Under the pieces are notes generated by a model. It worked only from the letters and a program-made list of their open reading frames with translations. It was not told where the DNA came from and did not search any database. The position numbers were made by a program, and so were the translations under genes. A stretch of 64,000 nucleotides of DNA, taken from UWMA-0277 sp965183885. GTDB lineage: Bacteria > Bacteroidota > Bacteroidia > Flavobacteriales > BACL11. The stretch lies in assembly GCA_965183885.1 (NCBI GenBank), contig OZ238992.1, positions 248,001 to 312,000 on the forward strand, written 5' to 3'. Positions 14,584 to 22,970 of the stretch are shown one piece after another. Position 1 is the first letter of the stretch. Every line of letters starts with the position of its first letter.

Positions 14584-16809
14584 TTATTGTTTTATAATTT
14601 TAACTGTACTTGTTGCTGACTTTACAAAATACACACCACTCTCCCACTCAGCAGTATTTACTTTTAAGGTTCCTATAGTAGCTGATTCATATACCTTTTG
14701 TCCCATCACATTATAAATATTAACAATTGCATCAGCTCCTAAAATATATAAGTTGTTATTTGTAGGATTAGGATATACACGTATTTTATTAACTGCATCT
14801 ACATCAAAAATTGCTGATGGAATTTCATTTGTAGCATTATGGGTTTCAGTTTGATGTACAAAAACACCACTTCCATTAGGCACACGAGCATAAGCTACAT
14901 CAGTTGACATATTTACATAATGTACAGCATCAATTACTATACCTGCAGGATTTGTTAAGTATACTTCTTCTTGGTCGGCAGATAAACGATAAGTAGTATG
15001 CAAACCTGGCTGAGCTGTACCAACAGTATCGCACCAAATAATTAAATAACTATTAGGTTGAATACTAACATTTGGAAATGACCACTTAGTTAAATCATTC
15101 TCATTATCTGATAAAAAATAACCATTTAAATTTAAACTAAATGAATTTCCATTATATAGCTCTACCCAATCGTCATACTCACCACTCTGGTCAGCCACTG
15201 CCGAGAAGTTTCCAGCCATAATTTCATTAATAACCAAGCCTCCAACTACTGGTAATTGATGAAATTCTTTTTCTGCCTTTTCAGGAGAAAAGATTCCTGC
15301 ATCAGCATTTTCTGCATAAAAATAATACTGAACATCACGAGCATCAACAGCTATAGTAGCTCCAAAAATACCATCACCTGCTATACCATCACCATGATTC
15401 CCATCATCAAACATTTGTAGTTTCTCAAATTTATCGGCAAACTTATACCTGTAACCTAAATAAGCATAATTAGTATTTGTAATATGAGCTGTAATGTTTA
15501 CTGTACTATGAGGTGCAACAACACTAGGGTTTGAACTTATATTTGTTACCGTAGGAGGTACTGCTGTAAACTCACTTAACCCTTGCAAATAAGTAACTCT
15601 TGCATCCATTAACTCTGCAATACCTATAACTGCATTAGGGCCACCACCAATAGAAGAGTTTAAACTAGAATTAAACTCAGCATAAGAATAAAAAGTATTA
15701 GGATCAGCACTTACATCGGCATCAATAATCTGCTGCAATTGTTGAGCTCTTGTACTATAATTAGCATTTGCAAATTGCTCATAAAGTATGGTACGCATAT
15801 GTGCAATATACATACGCTTATACCTATCAGAAGCAAATATTTTAGTTGTAAGTGTATTATTAGCATCATTATCTTTATGGAAGATATCCAACTCTTTTAA
15901 ATCAGTAGGAGAAACTGGAGGTGGCATACCCATAGTAAAAGTTCCAAAAACCATATTTAAATCCCATAAGATTGGGCTAAACCTCCCATTATTATCCTGA
16001 AATAAATAAAAATTATGTGGTATGGAATTAATAGGCCCGTCCAATCCTACTGTAAGGTTTTCAAAAGCCATCATCCAAAGTGCTCTATCAATATCCATTA
16101 CACTTTCTACCTCAGTAAAATGATTATTAAGAGTATCTAAGAAATTTCCTAGCTTAGTCCAATCATTAGCTGATTCCATTTCATAAGCCTTTTGATAACA
16201 ATTAGTATCGGCATAATATTGTAAAATTCCATTTTGCCCTGTAGGACAACCTGGAACCTGTACCCCTGTATTCTCTACTTTAAAGAAAGGTCCTTTACGT
16301 TCATAAAAATGCTCATTTGTAAAATCATTATCAACAGACTGTACGCAAGTATACAAACCTAATAAAGTACCATTAACAAAAACATTAGCATAAGTTGCTT
16401 TTGATGCTGGCATATACTCTCTTGCAATTTCATAACTCAATACCTCACGTACAAAAGAAGGATCTCTAAAACCATTAGACAACTTTAAAACATTATAGCC
16501 ATCAATTGACTGTCCATTATGAATATAATCCAACTTTATACTTATTGGGTTTTTAGCATTACTCACATTATAAGAACTATTTCCTTTATACTTTATCCCT
16601 ACACTATCATCCATAACTCCATCAATTAAAATAGAGTCCGCGAGTAAACGTTCTCCAGCATCATTTGCATAGTACACATCTAGGGTATCATTCCAATTAG
16701 GCTCACTAAAAAAGATCTCAATTTTACGAACTCCTATATCAAAAACATTTTGAGAAAAGGAAGAAAAAGAGGTTATCGCAACAATAATTAATAATACTAT
16801 TTTTTTCAT
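14584..16809 (-). CDS. CotH kinase-family protein with lamin-tail and T9SS domains
   Basis: 741 residues with a signal peptide (IVLLIIVAITSFSSFSQ). The CotH domain spans about 25-400: GIKYKGNSS near 72, SNGFRDPSFVREVLSYEI near 112, TLLGLYTCVQ near 147, PHNFYLF near 262, and ILWDLNMVFG near 277, whose Asp corresponds to the metal-binding residue of CotH kinases. An Ig-like or SdrD-type unit (about 415-500) follows, then a lamin-tail domain (VINEIMAG...DDWVELYNG, about 525-650), then a T9SS type A sorting domain (VYPNPTNNN...). CotH proteins of spore formers are atypical protein kinases. Activity outside the cell here is inferred. First gene of the operon, with TAACTTTA 17 bases before the ATG. 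Confidence 0.9.
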   Translation of the reverse strand: MKKIVLLIIVAITSFSSFSQNVFDIGVRKIEIFFSEPNWNDTLDVYYANDAGERLLADSILIDGVMDDSVGIKYKGNSSYNVSNAKNPISIKLDYIHNGQSIDGYNVLKLSNGFRDPSFVREVLSYEIAREYMPASKATYANVFVNGTLLGLYTCVQSVDNDFTNEHFYERKGPFFKVENTGVQVPGCPTGQNGILQYYADTNCYQKAYEMESANDWTKLGNFLDTLNNHFTEVESVMDIDRALWMMAFENLTVGLDGPINSIPHNFYLFQDNNGRFSPILWDLNMVFGTFTMGMPPPVSPTDLKELDIFHKDNDANNTLTTKIFASDRYKRMYIAHMRTILYEQFANANYSTRAQQLQQIIDADVSADPNTFYSYAEFNSSLNSSIGGGPNAVIGIAELMDARVTYLQGLSEFTAVPPTVTNISSNPSVVAPHSTVNITAHITNTNYAYLGYRYKFADKFEKLQMFDDGNHGDGIAGDGIFGATIAVDARDVQYYFYAENADAGIFSPEKAEKEFHQLPVVGGLVINEIMAGNFSAVADQSGEYDDWVELYNGNSFSLNLNGYFLSDNENDLTKWSFPNVSIQPNSYLIIWCDTVGTAQPGLHTTYRLSADQEEVYLTNPAGIVIDAVHYVNMSTDVAYARVPNGSGVFVHQTETHNATNEIPSAIFDVDAVNKIRVYPNPTNNNLYILGADAIVNIYNVMGQKVYESATIGTLKVNTAEWESGVYFVKSATSTVKIIKQ

Positions 16810-16949
16810 AATTTATTTTTTGTAAAGTTAGAAATTAAATAAGGAGTAAATGATAAAGCGCTAAAATAATAACTACTATTCTTATTTGTTCAAATAAAAT
16901 TACCCATTTATTTTTATTATCCCTTAGAGTACAAACAAGCCTAAAAGGT

Positions 16950-17732
16950 TTAATTTGTTTTACTCAAATACTCTTTTTTAGCTTCCTCCCAGTAAACATC
17001 CATTTGCTCAAGATTCATTTCTGCTAAAGTTTTTCCTACTATTTTTATCTTTTCTTCCATTATCTGAAAGCGTTTTATAAACCTTTTGTTTGTGCGCTCC
17101 AAAGCATCCTCAGGATTAACATTAATAAATCGAGCATAATTTGTTAAAGCAAAAAGTACATCCCCAAATTCTGCTTCTACTCTATCCTGATTTCCTTTTT
17201 CAATTTCAACCTTCAGCTCTTCTATTTCCTCTAATACCTTATCCCAAACCTGACCTTTATTATCCCAATCAAAACCAACACCTCTTACTTTTTCTTGTAT
17301 CCTATATGCTTTAACTATTGCAGGCAAAGAATTTGGCACTCCTTCTAAAACTGATTTTTTTCCCTCCTTAAGTTTTAACTTTTCCCAATTCTCTTTTACC
17401 TCTTGTTCATCAGTTACTTTTACATCTCCATAAATATGTGGGTGCCTATGAATAAGCTTTTCACAAATACTATTAATTACATCTGCAATATCAAAATCAT
17501 TTGTTTCACTTGCAATACGAGCATAAAATACAATGTGTAAAAGTACATCCCCTAATTCCTTTTTAATTTCCTCAGTATCTTTATCCAAGATTGCATCGGA
17601 AAGCTCATATAACTCCTCAATTGTAAGGTAACGCAAACTATCCATTGTTTGCTTCTTATCCCAAGGGCACTGTTCCCTAAGCTCATCCATTATTGTTAAT
17701 AAACGACCAAATGCTTTTGTTTTTTCTTCCAT
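16950..17732 (-). CDS. mazG: Nucleoside triphosphate pyrophosphohydrolase MazG
   Basis: 260 residues, with two tandem MazG domains as in the E. coli-type enzyme. The first carries CPWDKKQTMDSL (18-29) and EEL-YELSDAI with the metal-binding EExxE...ExxD array up to KKELGDVLLHIVFY (about 58-72). The second repeats it at IEELKVEIEKG and VEAEFGDVLFALTNYARF (about 168-205). The enzyme hydrolyses NTPs and dNTPs to NMP and PPi, and it tempers stress responses. The gene is divergent from the Omp28 gene, and TATGTTTG at 17753-17760 lies 20 bases before its ATG. Confidence 0.96.
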   Translation of the reverse strand: MEEKTKAFGRLLTIMDELREQCPWDKKQTMDSLRYLTIEELYELSDAILDKDTEEIKKELGDVLLHIVFYARIASETNDFDIADVINSICEKLIHRHPHIYGDVKVTDEQEVKENWEKLKLKEGKKSVLEGVPNSLPAIVKAYRIQEKVRGVGFDWDNKGQVWDKVLEEIEELKVEIEKGNQDRVEAEFGDVLFALTNYARFINVNPEDALERTNKRFIKRFQIMEEKIKIVGKTLAEMNLEQMDVYWEEAKKEYLSKTN

Positions 17733-17752
17733 CTATTAATTTTTAACTTTTG

Positions 17753-17799
17753 CAAACATAATAAAAGCTAAATCTATATCTATTTTTTTGATATATTTG
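17753..17799. promoter_or_regulatory. Divergent -7 boxes of mazG and the Omp28 gene
   Basis: CAAACATA at 17753-17760 reads TATGTTTG on the minus strand, 20 bases before the mazG ATG. TATATTTG at 17792-17799 faces right, 25 bases before the Omp28 ATG. Neither has a convincing TTG at -33. Confidence 0.5.
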
Positions 17800-17824
17800 T
17801 GGATTATTAATTAAAAAAAAATCA

Positions 17825-19882
17825 ATGAAAAAAATTTTATTTATCTTGTTTGCTGCTTTAGGCTTACAAACGCAAGCTCAACTTTGGAGCGTTCAATTAG
17901 ATTCTGACCCAACAGCCCTGGGTGCTGGATTAGCAGGTGTTGCTTGGACTGGAACTGAATTTTGGTGTGCAGCTTGGAATAGTAATACTATCTATACTGC
18001 TGATGCTCTTGGTAATGCAGGAAGCCCTGCTAGTTTTACAATTGCAGGTGTTACTGGAACAAGAAGTATAACTACTGATGGTACTTATATGTATATTGGT
18101 GCTAATACATCAAGTATTTACCAAATTGACCCAGTAACAAAAACTTTAGTTTCAACAATAACTACTACAGTTGCAAATTGTAGATACCTAACATATGACC
18201 CTACCTTAGATGGAGGAAACGGAGGGTTTTGGGCAGGAGCTTACGGATCTGATATTACCTCAGTAGATATGAATGGAACTACTTTATCTACTATATCGTC
18301 AGCTACTCATGGTTTAACAGGGATTTACGGAATGGCTTTTGATAACTTTTCAACTGGAGGACCTTATTTATGGGCCTTTGACCAAGGAGGGAATGGTGCT
18401 GATATTGTACAACTAACACACACAGGTAGCCCTACTGGAGTTATGCACGATGCTACTACTGATTTAGCTGGTGGTGGTTCTGGATTAGGTGGGGGTTTAT
18501 TTATTTGTAACAACTTCCAAACAGGAGCAAACTCAATGATTGGTATTAGCCAAGGTGTATCTCTTTTCTCTTATGAATTAGCAGATCCATTATCTGATGA
18601 CCCTGCTTTATCATCTTTAGATATTGATGCTTATGTTGTAAACCCTTCTAATGTTGATATTAAAGGTACAATTACAAACTCTGGTTTAAATACAGTTACT
18701 GCTATTGATGTAAAATGGTCGGACGGTACTACTACATATACTGATAACTTAACAGGGTTAAATATTCCTATGAATGGAACTTATAACTTTACGCATTCAA
18801 CACAACTTAATGTAAATAGTACTGCATCAAATACAATAGCTGTTTGGATTGAGTATAGTGCTGATTTAGATATAACAAACAATGCTTTAAGTACAGATGT
18901 AGCTGGAGTTACATATATCCCTACAAAAAGAGTAGTATTTGAAGAAGCTACTGGTACATGGTGTGGATGGTGTCCAAGAGGTGCTGTTGGTCTTGAAACT
19001 TTAGCTCAAAGTTACCCTAATACTGCTATTGGTATTGCAGTACATAATGGTGATGCTATGACAGTAGCTGCTTATGACAATGGAATGAACGTTGGAGGAT
19101 ACCCAAGTGGACACGTTGATAGAGCTATTTTAGATGTTGATCCAGGTGACTTTACTTCATACTACAATGATAGAATTGGTGTTATTTCACCTGTTGATGT
19201 ATCAGCAATTGCTAATTTTGATGCTACAACAAGAGAAATTAGTATTGACATTTCTGCTGAATTTGTTGCAAACTTATCAGGAAACTACCGTTTTAATGCA
19301 GTTATTTTAGAAGACGAAGTTGGACCTTATAGCCAAGCTAATTACTACTCAGGTGGTGGTGCAGGTCCTTTAGTTAGTCCTATTTCAGGATTTGATTGGG
19401 CTGCAGCTAGTGACCCTGTAAGTGTTACTTTTGATCATGTTGCTCGTGCAATTTTAGGTGGTTTTGATGGTACTCCAAGTAGTGTATCTTCACCTATTAC
19501 TGCTGGTACAGTTCAAACTTATAACTACACACATACTTTACCTACTTCACAGAATGAAAACAATGTTCATGTTGTAGGAATGATAATTGACAATACAAGT
19601 GGTGAAATTTTAAATGCTATCTCTGTTAGTTTATCAGGAATACCAATGGGAGTTAATAACATTAATAATGACTTTAATATTTACCCTAACCCTGTAAAAG
19701 ATGTATTAGTTATTGAAGGAACATATAATACTGTAAATATTTATGATGTTGCTGGGAAGTTAGTTTTAGCAACTGATGCTCAACAAGCAATTGATGTTTC
19801 TGCATTAAGCAATGGAGTTTATATGCTTAATATTAATGCTGAAAACGGTACTGCTATTAAGAAAATTACGATAGCTAAGTAA
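17825..19882 (+). CDS. T9SS cargo with beta-propeller and Omp28 domains
   Basis: 685 residues with a signal peptide (ILFILFAALGLQTQAQ). Residues 20-255 look like a beta-propeller (WTGTEFWCAAW, TTDGTYMYIG, YLTYDPTLDGG, YGMAFDNFS). Residues 260-360 form an Ig-like unit. Then comes the Omp28 thioredoxin-like domain, with EEATGTWCGWCPRGAVG around the CxxC pair near residue 380 and PSGHVDRAI near 435. The final 75 residues are a T9SS type A sorting domain (IYPNPVKDVLVIEG...). Omp28 proteins are surface proteins first described as a Porphyromonas adhesin, while the CGWC pair suggests redox activity. A strong terminator follows. Confidence 0.88.
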   Translation: MKKILFILFAALGLQTQAQLWSVQLDSDPTALGAGLAGVAWTGTEFWCAAWNSNTIYTADALGNAGSPASFTIAGVTGTRSITTDGTYMYIGANTSSIYQIDPVTKTLVSTITTTVANCRYLTYDPTLDGGNGGFWAGAYGSDITSVDMNGTTLSTISSATHGLTGIYGMAFDNFSTGGPYLWAFDQGGNGADIVQLTHTGSPTGVMHDATTDLAGGGSGLGGGLFICNNFQTGANSMIGISQGVSLFSYELADPLSDDPALSSLDIDAYVVNPSNVDIKGTITNSGLNTVTAIDVKWSDGTTTYTDNLTGLNIPMNGTYNFTHSTQLNVNSTASNTIAVWIEYSADLDITNNALSTDVAGVTYIPTKRVVFEEATGTWCGWCPRGAVGLETLAQSYPNTAIGIAVHNGDAMTVAAYDNGMNVGGYPSGHVDRAILDVDPGDFTSYYNDRIGVISPVDVSAIANFDATTREISIDISAEFVANLSGNYRFNAVILEDEVGPYSQANYYSGGGAGPLVSPISGFDWAAASDPVSVTFDHVARAILGGFDGTPSSVSSPITAGTVQTYNYTHTLPTSQNENNVHVVGMIIDNTSGEILNAISVSLSGIPMGVNNINNDFNIYPNPVKDVLVIEGTYNTVNIYDVAGKLVLATDAQQAIDVSALSNGVYMLNINAENGTAIKKITIAK

Positions 19883-19903
19883 TTATATATCTTAGGAAAA
19901 TTT

Positions 19904-19936
19904 AAAAGGGCTACTGTTTCAGTAGCCCTTTTTTTT
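19904..19936 (+). terminator. Terminator of the Omp28 gene
   Basis: GGGCTACTG-TTT-CAGTAGCCC forms a 9-bp stem with a run of eight Ts behind it and As before it. Confidence 0.9.
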
Positions 19937-19963
19937 ATGTAATTTTGTCCAAAATTATTACTC

Positions 19964-20167
19964 ATGAGTTTTTTACCAATCTTTCTTATAACTATAGGCT
20001 TTCTTGTTTTTGTTTTTGCAGGAATAGGAATAAAAATATTACTTAAAAAAAATGGAGAATTCTCTGGAACCTGTGCCAGTCAAAGTCCTTTTTTAAATAA
20101 GGAAGGTGAAGCTTGCGGATATTGTGGAAAGTCTGCTGACGAAAAGTGTAAAAAAGAAGCTGCTTAA
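19964..20167 (+). CDS. NqrM-like small membrane protein (Na+-NQR maturation)
   Basis: 67 residues: one transmembrane helix (about 5-27, FLITIGFLVFVFAGIGIKI), a basic KKN, then a Cys-bearing tail with C at GTCASQ, ACGYCGK and DEKCKK, four Cys in all. This layout matches NqrM (DUF539), a one-helix, four-Cys protein needed to assemble the iron centre of Na+-NQR in Vibrio. Its position fits: it is convergent with apbE (4-base overlap of the ends), and the nqr operon lies 3 kb away. Similar Bacteroidota proteins are often labelled membrane or secreted protein. TAATTTTG at 19940-19947 is a possible -7 box. The NqrM assignment rests on layout and context, not on an alignment. Confidence 0.65.
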   Translation: MSFLPIFLITIGFLVFVFAGIGIKILLKKNGEFSGTCASQSPFLNKEGEACGYCGKSADEKCKKEAA

Positions 20168-21159
20168 TTTATTCTTTTTTGTAACTCAGGGCTAATAAAA
20201 GTTCTCCACTCTCCCTTACTTCCTGTGTATACCAAGTAAATTTCAAGTTCCTTATTCTTAGCAATAAACTGTTTACTTTTTTTTACACCCATTACCATAA
20301 AAGCAGTAGCATAAGCATCTGCTAACATACAATTATCATGTATTACCGTAACACTTAACAATCTATTTTGTGCAGGAAATCCTGTAAAAGGATTAATTGT
20401 ATGAGAATACTTAATACCACCCTGCTCGTAAAATTTTCTATAATTACCTGAAGTAGCCAAAGCTTTATTTTCTAGATTAAGAATAAACTGAAAACGCTCT
20501 TCCATATCAATTGTTTCACTAGGCTTATCTACACCTACTCTCCAAATATCACCATCAGCATTTTTTCCTTTTGCTATTATCTCACCACCTACTTCAACAA
20601 GGTAATTACTATTCCCTTTGGTCTCTAAGAAGCTTGCTATTAAATCAACTGTATAACCTTGAGCAATAGCATTAAAATCTAAATGCATTCCTTCTGGTAG
20701 AACTAAGGAATCATCAATCAAATGAATATTTTCAAAACCAACATTAGCAAGTAATTGTTTAAACTTTAAAGAATCAATAACTAAAGAATCTCCCAACTTA
20801 TCTTTATAAAAACCCCACTCCCTAACCAGTGGAGATATTGAACAATCAAAACTTCCCTCTGTAGCTATAAATACTTCTTTTGCCCCAAGATATACTGTAT
20901 TAAAAAGCGTATCTGTTTTTAAGTGCTCTCCTTTATTTAATCTAGAGATAAGTGAATAATCTTTATAAATAGAGAGTGAACTATCAACCTCTAATAAAAT
21001 ACTATCAATCTCAGTTTTATAGTTTACACCTGCTTCAGATAAATATTGAATATGGTAATAACTTCCTTGAGCCTCTCCTGAGTTTTTAACTAAAATAGTA
21101 GTGTCAGATGGAGCACAAGCATATAAAAAGGTTATAAAAAGGTAGAGAATATTTTTCAT
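20164..21159 (-). CDS. apbE: FAD:protein FMN transferase ApbE
   Basis: 331 residues. An N-terminal lipoprotein signal (LYLFITFLYAC, Cys near 15) places it on the periplasmic face of the membrane. ApbE-family features include the opening SGEAQGSYYHIQY, DSSLSIYKDYSLISRLN near 60, GSFDCSISPLVREWGF near 100, LDFNAIAQGYTVDLIA near 160, YLVEVGGEI near 182, and the metal-binding MLADAYATAFMVMG near 280. It transfers FMN from FAD to a Thr of NqrB and NqrC, both encoded nearby. TACCTTTG lies exactly four bases before the ATG, so the mRNA is probably leaderless. The stop overlaps the end of the NqrM-like gene by four bases. Confidence 0.95.
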   Translation of the reverse strand: MKNILYLFITFLYACAPSDTTILVKNSGEAQGSYYHIQYLSEAGVNYKTEIDSILLEVDSSLSIYKDYSLISRLNKGEHLKTDTLFNTVYLGAKEVFIATEGSFDCSISPLVREWGFYKDKLGDSLVIDSLKFKQLLANVGFENIHLIDDSLVLPEGMHLDFNAIAQGYTVDLIASFLETKGNSNYLVEVGGEIIAKGKNADGDIWRVGVDKPSETIDMEERFQFILNLENKALATSGNYRKFYEQGGIKYSHTINPFTGFPAQNRLLSVTVIHDNCMLADAYATAFMVMGVKKSKQFIAKNKELEIYLVYTGSKGEWRTFISPELQKRIN

Positions 21160-21163
21160 TGGA

Positions 21164-21171
21164 CAAAGGTA
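21164..21171 (-). promoter_or_regulatory. -7 box of apbE, leaderless geometry
   Basis: The minus strand reads TACCTTTG-TCCA-ATG. The box is an exact consensus match and only four bases separate it from the start codon, so transcription should begin at or next to the A of the ATG. Confidence 0.6.
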
Positions 21172-21251
21172 AATGATAGTTGTCAGTTAATAGTTGTTAG
21201 TTGCTAGAAAAAATCTAATATCTCAATACTAACTACTAGAATCTATTTCTC

Positions 21252-21259
21252 TATCTTTG
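21252..21259 (+). promoter_or_regulatory. -7 box of the DUF1801 gene, leaderless geometry
   Basis: The plus strand reads TATCTTTG-AAAA-ATG, with the same four-base spacing as apbE. No TTG is seen at -33. Confidence 0.6.
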
Positions 21260-21263
21260 AAAA

Positions 21264-21719
21264 ATGAGAATAAAAGCAACTACGGTAAAAGAGTACTTAA
21301 ATAATATTCCTGAAGAAAGAAAAGCAGTAATGGATAAACTAATGGCTACAATCCAAAGCAGCATACCTAAAGGATTTAAAGAACAGTTAGGGTATGGAAT
21401 GCCTGCTTGGGTAGTTCCACATTCGCTTTACCCTGATGGTTATCATTGTTCACCTGAACTTCCCCTTCCTTTTATAAGTATAGCTTCTCAAAAAAACTTT
21501 ATTGCTCTTTATCATATGGGAATATATGCCAACCCTGAATTAATGGAATGGTTTGTAAATGAATACCCAAAACATTGCAAAAGAAAACTAGACATGGGAA
21601 AAAGCTGTATCCGTTTTAAGAAGATAAAGGAGATCCCTTATGAGTTAATAGCAGAACTCTGCACAAAAATGACAACACAGGATTGGATAAACCTTTACGA
21701 GAAACAATTTAAGAAATAA
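21264..21719 (+). CDS. DUF1801 domain protein
   Basis: 151 residues. The family pattern is clear: YLNNIPEERKAVMDKLMATIQ near the start, the central GYGMPAWVVPHSLYPDGYH near 50, FISIASQKNFIALYHMGIY near 78, and the closing MGKSCIRFKKIKEIPYELIAEL near 117. DUF1801 proteins (YdhG-like) have a small alpha/beta fold and no settled biochemical role. Some are linked to iron or intracellular trafficking, but nothing here supports that. The gene is single, and its mRNA is probably leaderless. The stop lies 14 bases from the stop of the convergent M43 protease. Confidence 0.85.
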   Translation: MRIKATTVKEYLNNIPEERKAVMDKLMATIQSSIPKGFKEQLGYGMPAWVVPHSLYPDGYHCSPELPLPFISIASQKNFIALYHMGIYANPELMEWFVNEYPKHCKRKLDMGKSCIRFKKIKEIPYELIAELCTKMTTQDWINLYEKQFKK

Positions 21720-21740
21720 AAAAGAATAATTCCTTATTCT
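21714..21740 (-). terminator. Weak terminator of the M43 protease gene
   Basis: On the minus strand AGAATAA-GGAA-TTATTCT is followed by TTTTTTATTT. The stem is AT-rich and includes the stop codon of the protease gene, so termination may be partial. Confidence 0.5.
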
Positions 21741-22894
21741 ATAATTATTTTCTTTTCTACTGTTCCGTCCTCATATATATAAAATTGAGGTGTATGTTTT
21801 ATAAGGCTAGTTTCTCTACCTAGTACATCAATGATTTTTATTAATTTTCTTTCACTAATACTAACATTTCCTTCAATAGCTGTAATTGACTGACAACCTG
21901 TAGCTATTAGGTTTGTTGATGACCATAAATTATTTCTATAACCTACTGAAGAATTTAGAGCAGTCATAGCTCTAGTTTTTTGTCCTTCAGTAAACATTGA
22001 CGGGCAATCAGAATAATCCATATAATTTTCATCATTAACTATTGTAACTCCAGAGCAAAGCGTCCAATTTTGCTGACAATTATTAGAACCATGATGATAT
22101 ACTGGTCGCGTATCTGACACCTCATCACCAGGGGAACTACAATAGTTTTCGAATGTATGCATTAAGTTTAAATAATGCCCTACTTCATGAGTTAATACTC
22201 TTGCCATTTTTGCTTGCCAAGATGCAGTCCCCGATACTTCTGAAGAGCCTTCACCATAGCCCAAATATCTATGATTATAAACTATACCATCAAGGCCTTG
22301 ATTAGCTAAACTTGTAGATGGATAAAAAGCCCAACCAGAATTATACAAACTACCATCATCTTCTGTTTCATTTACCACCCAGATATTAAGATATTTATTA
22401 CATGGCCATACTGTTGCTTTTACTGAAGCACCATAACCATTCGGTTCTCTTCCATTATAATTATTAATATGATAAGTTATTCCATTAGTAGCATTACCAT
22501 CAGGATCAATAGATGCTAAGCAAAAATTAATTTCAAAATTTGAAGCAATACCCTGAAATTCAGAACGCAAATTATTAAACTCAGGGTTCAGTCCATTAAA
22601 ATCTTCATTTAAAATAGCTATTGCAGACTGCACTTGTGCTAAAGTTACTTTTTGAGGATTAGTGGGGTCATTTACATGAAACACTATTGGAATGGTTATT
22701 GAAGTAGGTATAACTGCTTTAGATGACTCAGCAAGTACTGATTGTTTATTTAAAAGTTCCCTTTCTTTTTTAGCCTCAGGGTGTTCATCAAAATATTTTT
22801 TATTAATCTCTGGAGTTGAACACTTAATTCCTGTTTGTGCTTGTGCCTGAATTATTAATAAGAATAATAAAAGTAGAGTGGTAATATTTTTCAT
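21734..22894 (-). CDS. Secreted zinc metalloprotease of family M43 (pappalysin-like)
   Basis: 386 residues with a signal peptide (LLLLFLLIIQAQAQ, cleavage near 20). A propeptide-like region CSTPEINKKYFDEHPEAKKE precedes the protease domain. The zinc site HEVGHYLNLMH (near 235) gives the metzincin pattern HExxHxxxxxH, and NYMDYSDC near 293 supplies the Met-turn, placing it in M43B. The last 35 residues (LIKIIDVLGRE...FYIYEDGTVEKK) are the same short C-terminal domain as in the two leucine-rich-repeat proteins, probably a T9SS signal. The gene is single. TATATTTG lies four bases before the ATG (leaderless geometry). Confidence 0.9.
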   Translation of the reverse strand: MKNITTLLLLFLLIIQAQAQTGIKCSTPEINKKYFDEHPEAKKERELLNKQSVLAESSKAVIPTSITIPIVFHVNDPTNPQKVTLAQVQSAIAILNEDFNGLNPEFNNLRSEFQGIASNFEINFCLASIDPDGNATNGITYHINNYNGREPNGYGASVKATVWPCNKYLNIWVVNETEDDGSLYNSGWAFYPSTSLANQGLDGIVYNHRYLGYGEGSSEVSGTASWQAKMARVLTHEVGHYLNLMHTFENYCSSPGDEVSDTRPVYHHGSNNCQQNWTLCSGVTIVNDENYMDYSDCPSMFTEGQKTRAMTALNSSVGYRNNLWSSTNLIATGCQSITAIEGNVSISERKLIKIIDVLGRETSLIKHTPQFYIYEDGTVEKKIIIE

Positions 22895-22898
22895 AAAA

Positions 22899-22906
22899 CA
22901 AATATA
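22899..22906 (-). promoter_or_regulatory. -7 box of the M43 protease gene, leaderless geometry
   Basis: The minus strand reads TATATTTG-TTTT-ATG, the same four-base spacing as at apbE and the DUF1801 gene. Confidence 0.55.
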
Positions 22907-22914
22907 ATAACAAA

Positions 22915-22948
22915 TAAAAAAAGTGAGGTAATTACCTCACTTTTTTAT
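22915..22948 (-). terminator. Terminator of the nqr operon
   Basis: AAGTGAGGTAATTACCTCACTT is a perfect palindrome flanked by A- and T-runs, directly behind nqrF. It could also stop transcripts coming from the other side. Confidence 0.85.
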
Positions 22949-22970
22949 AATAATCTTATTCTTCTAACTT

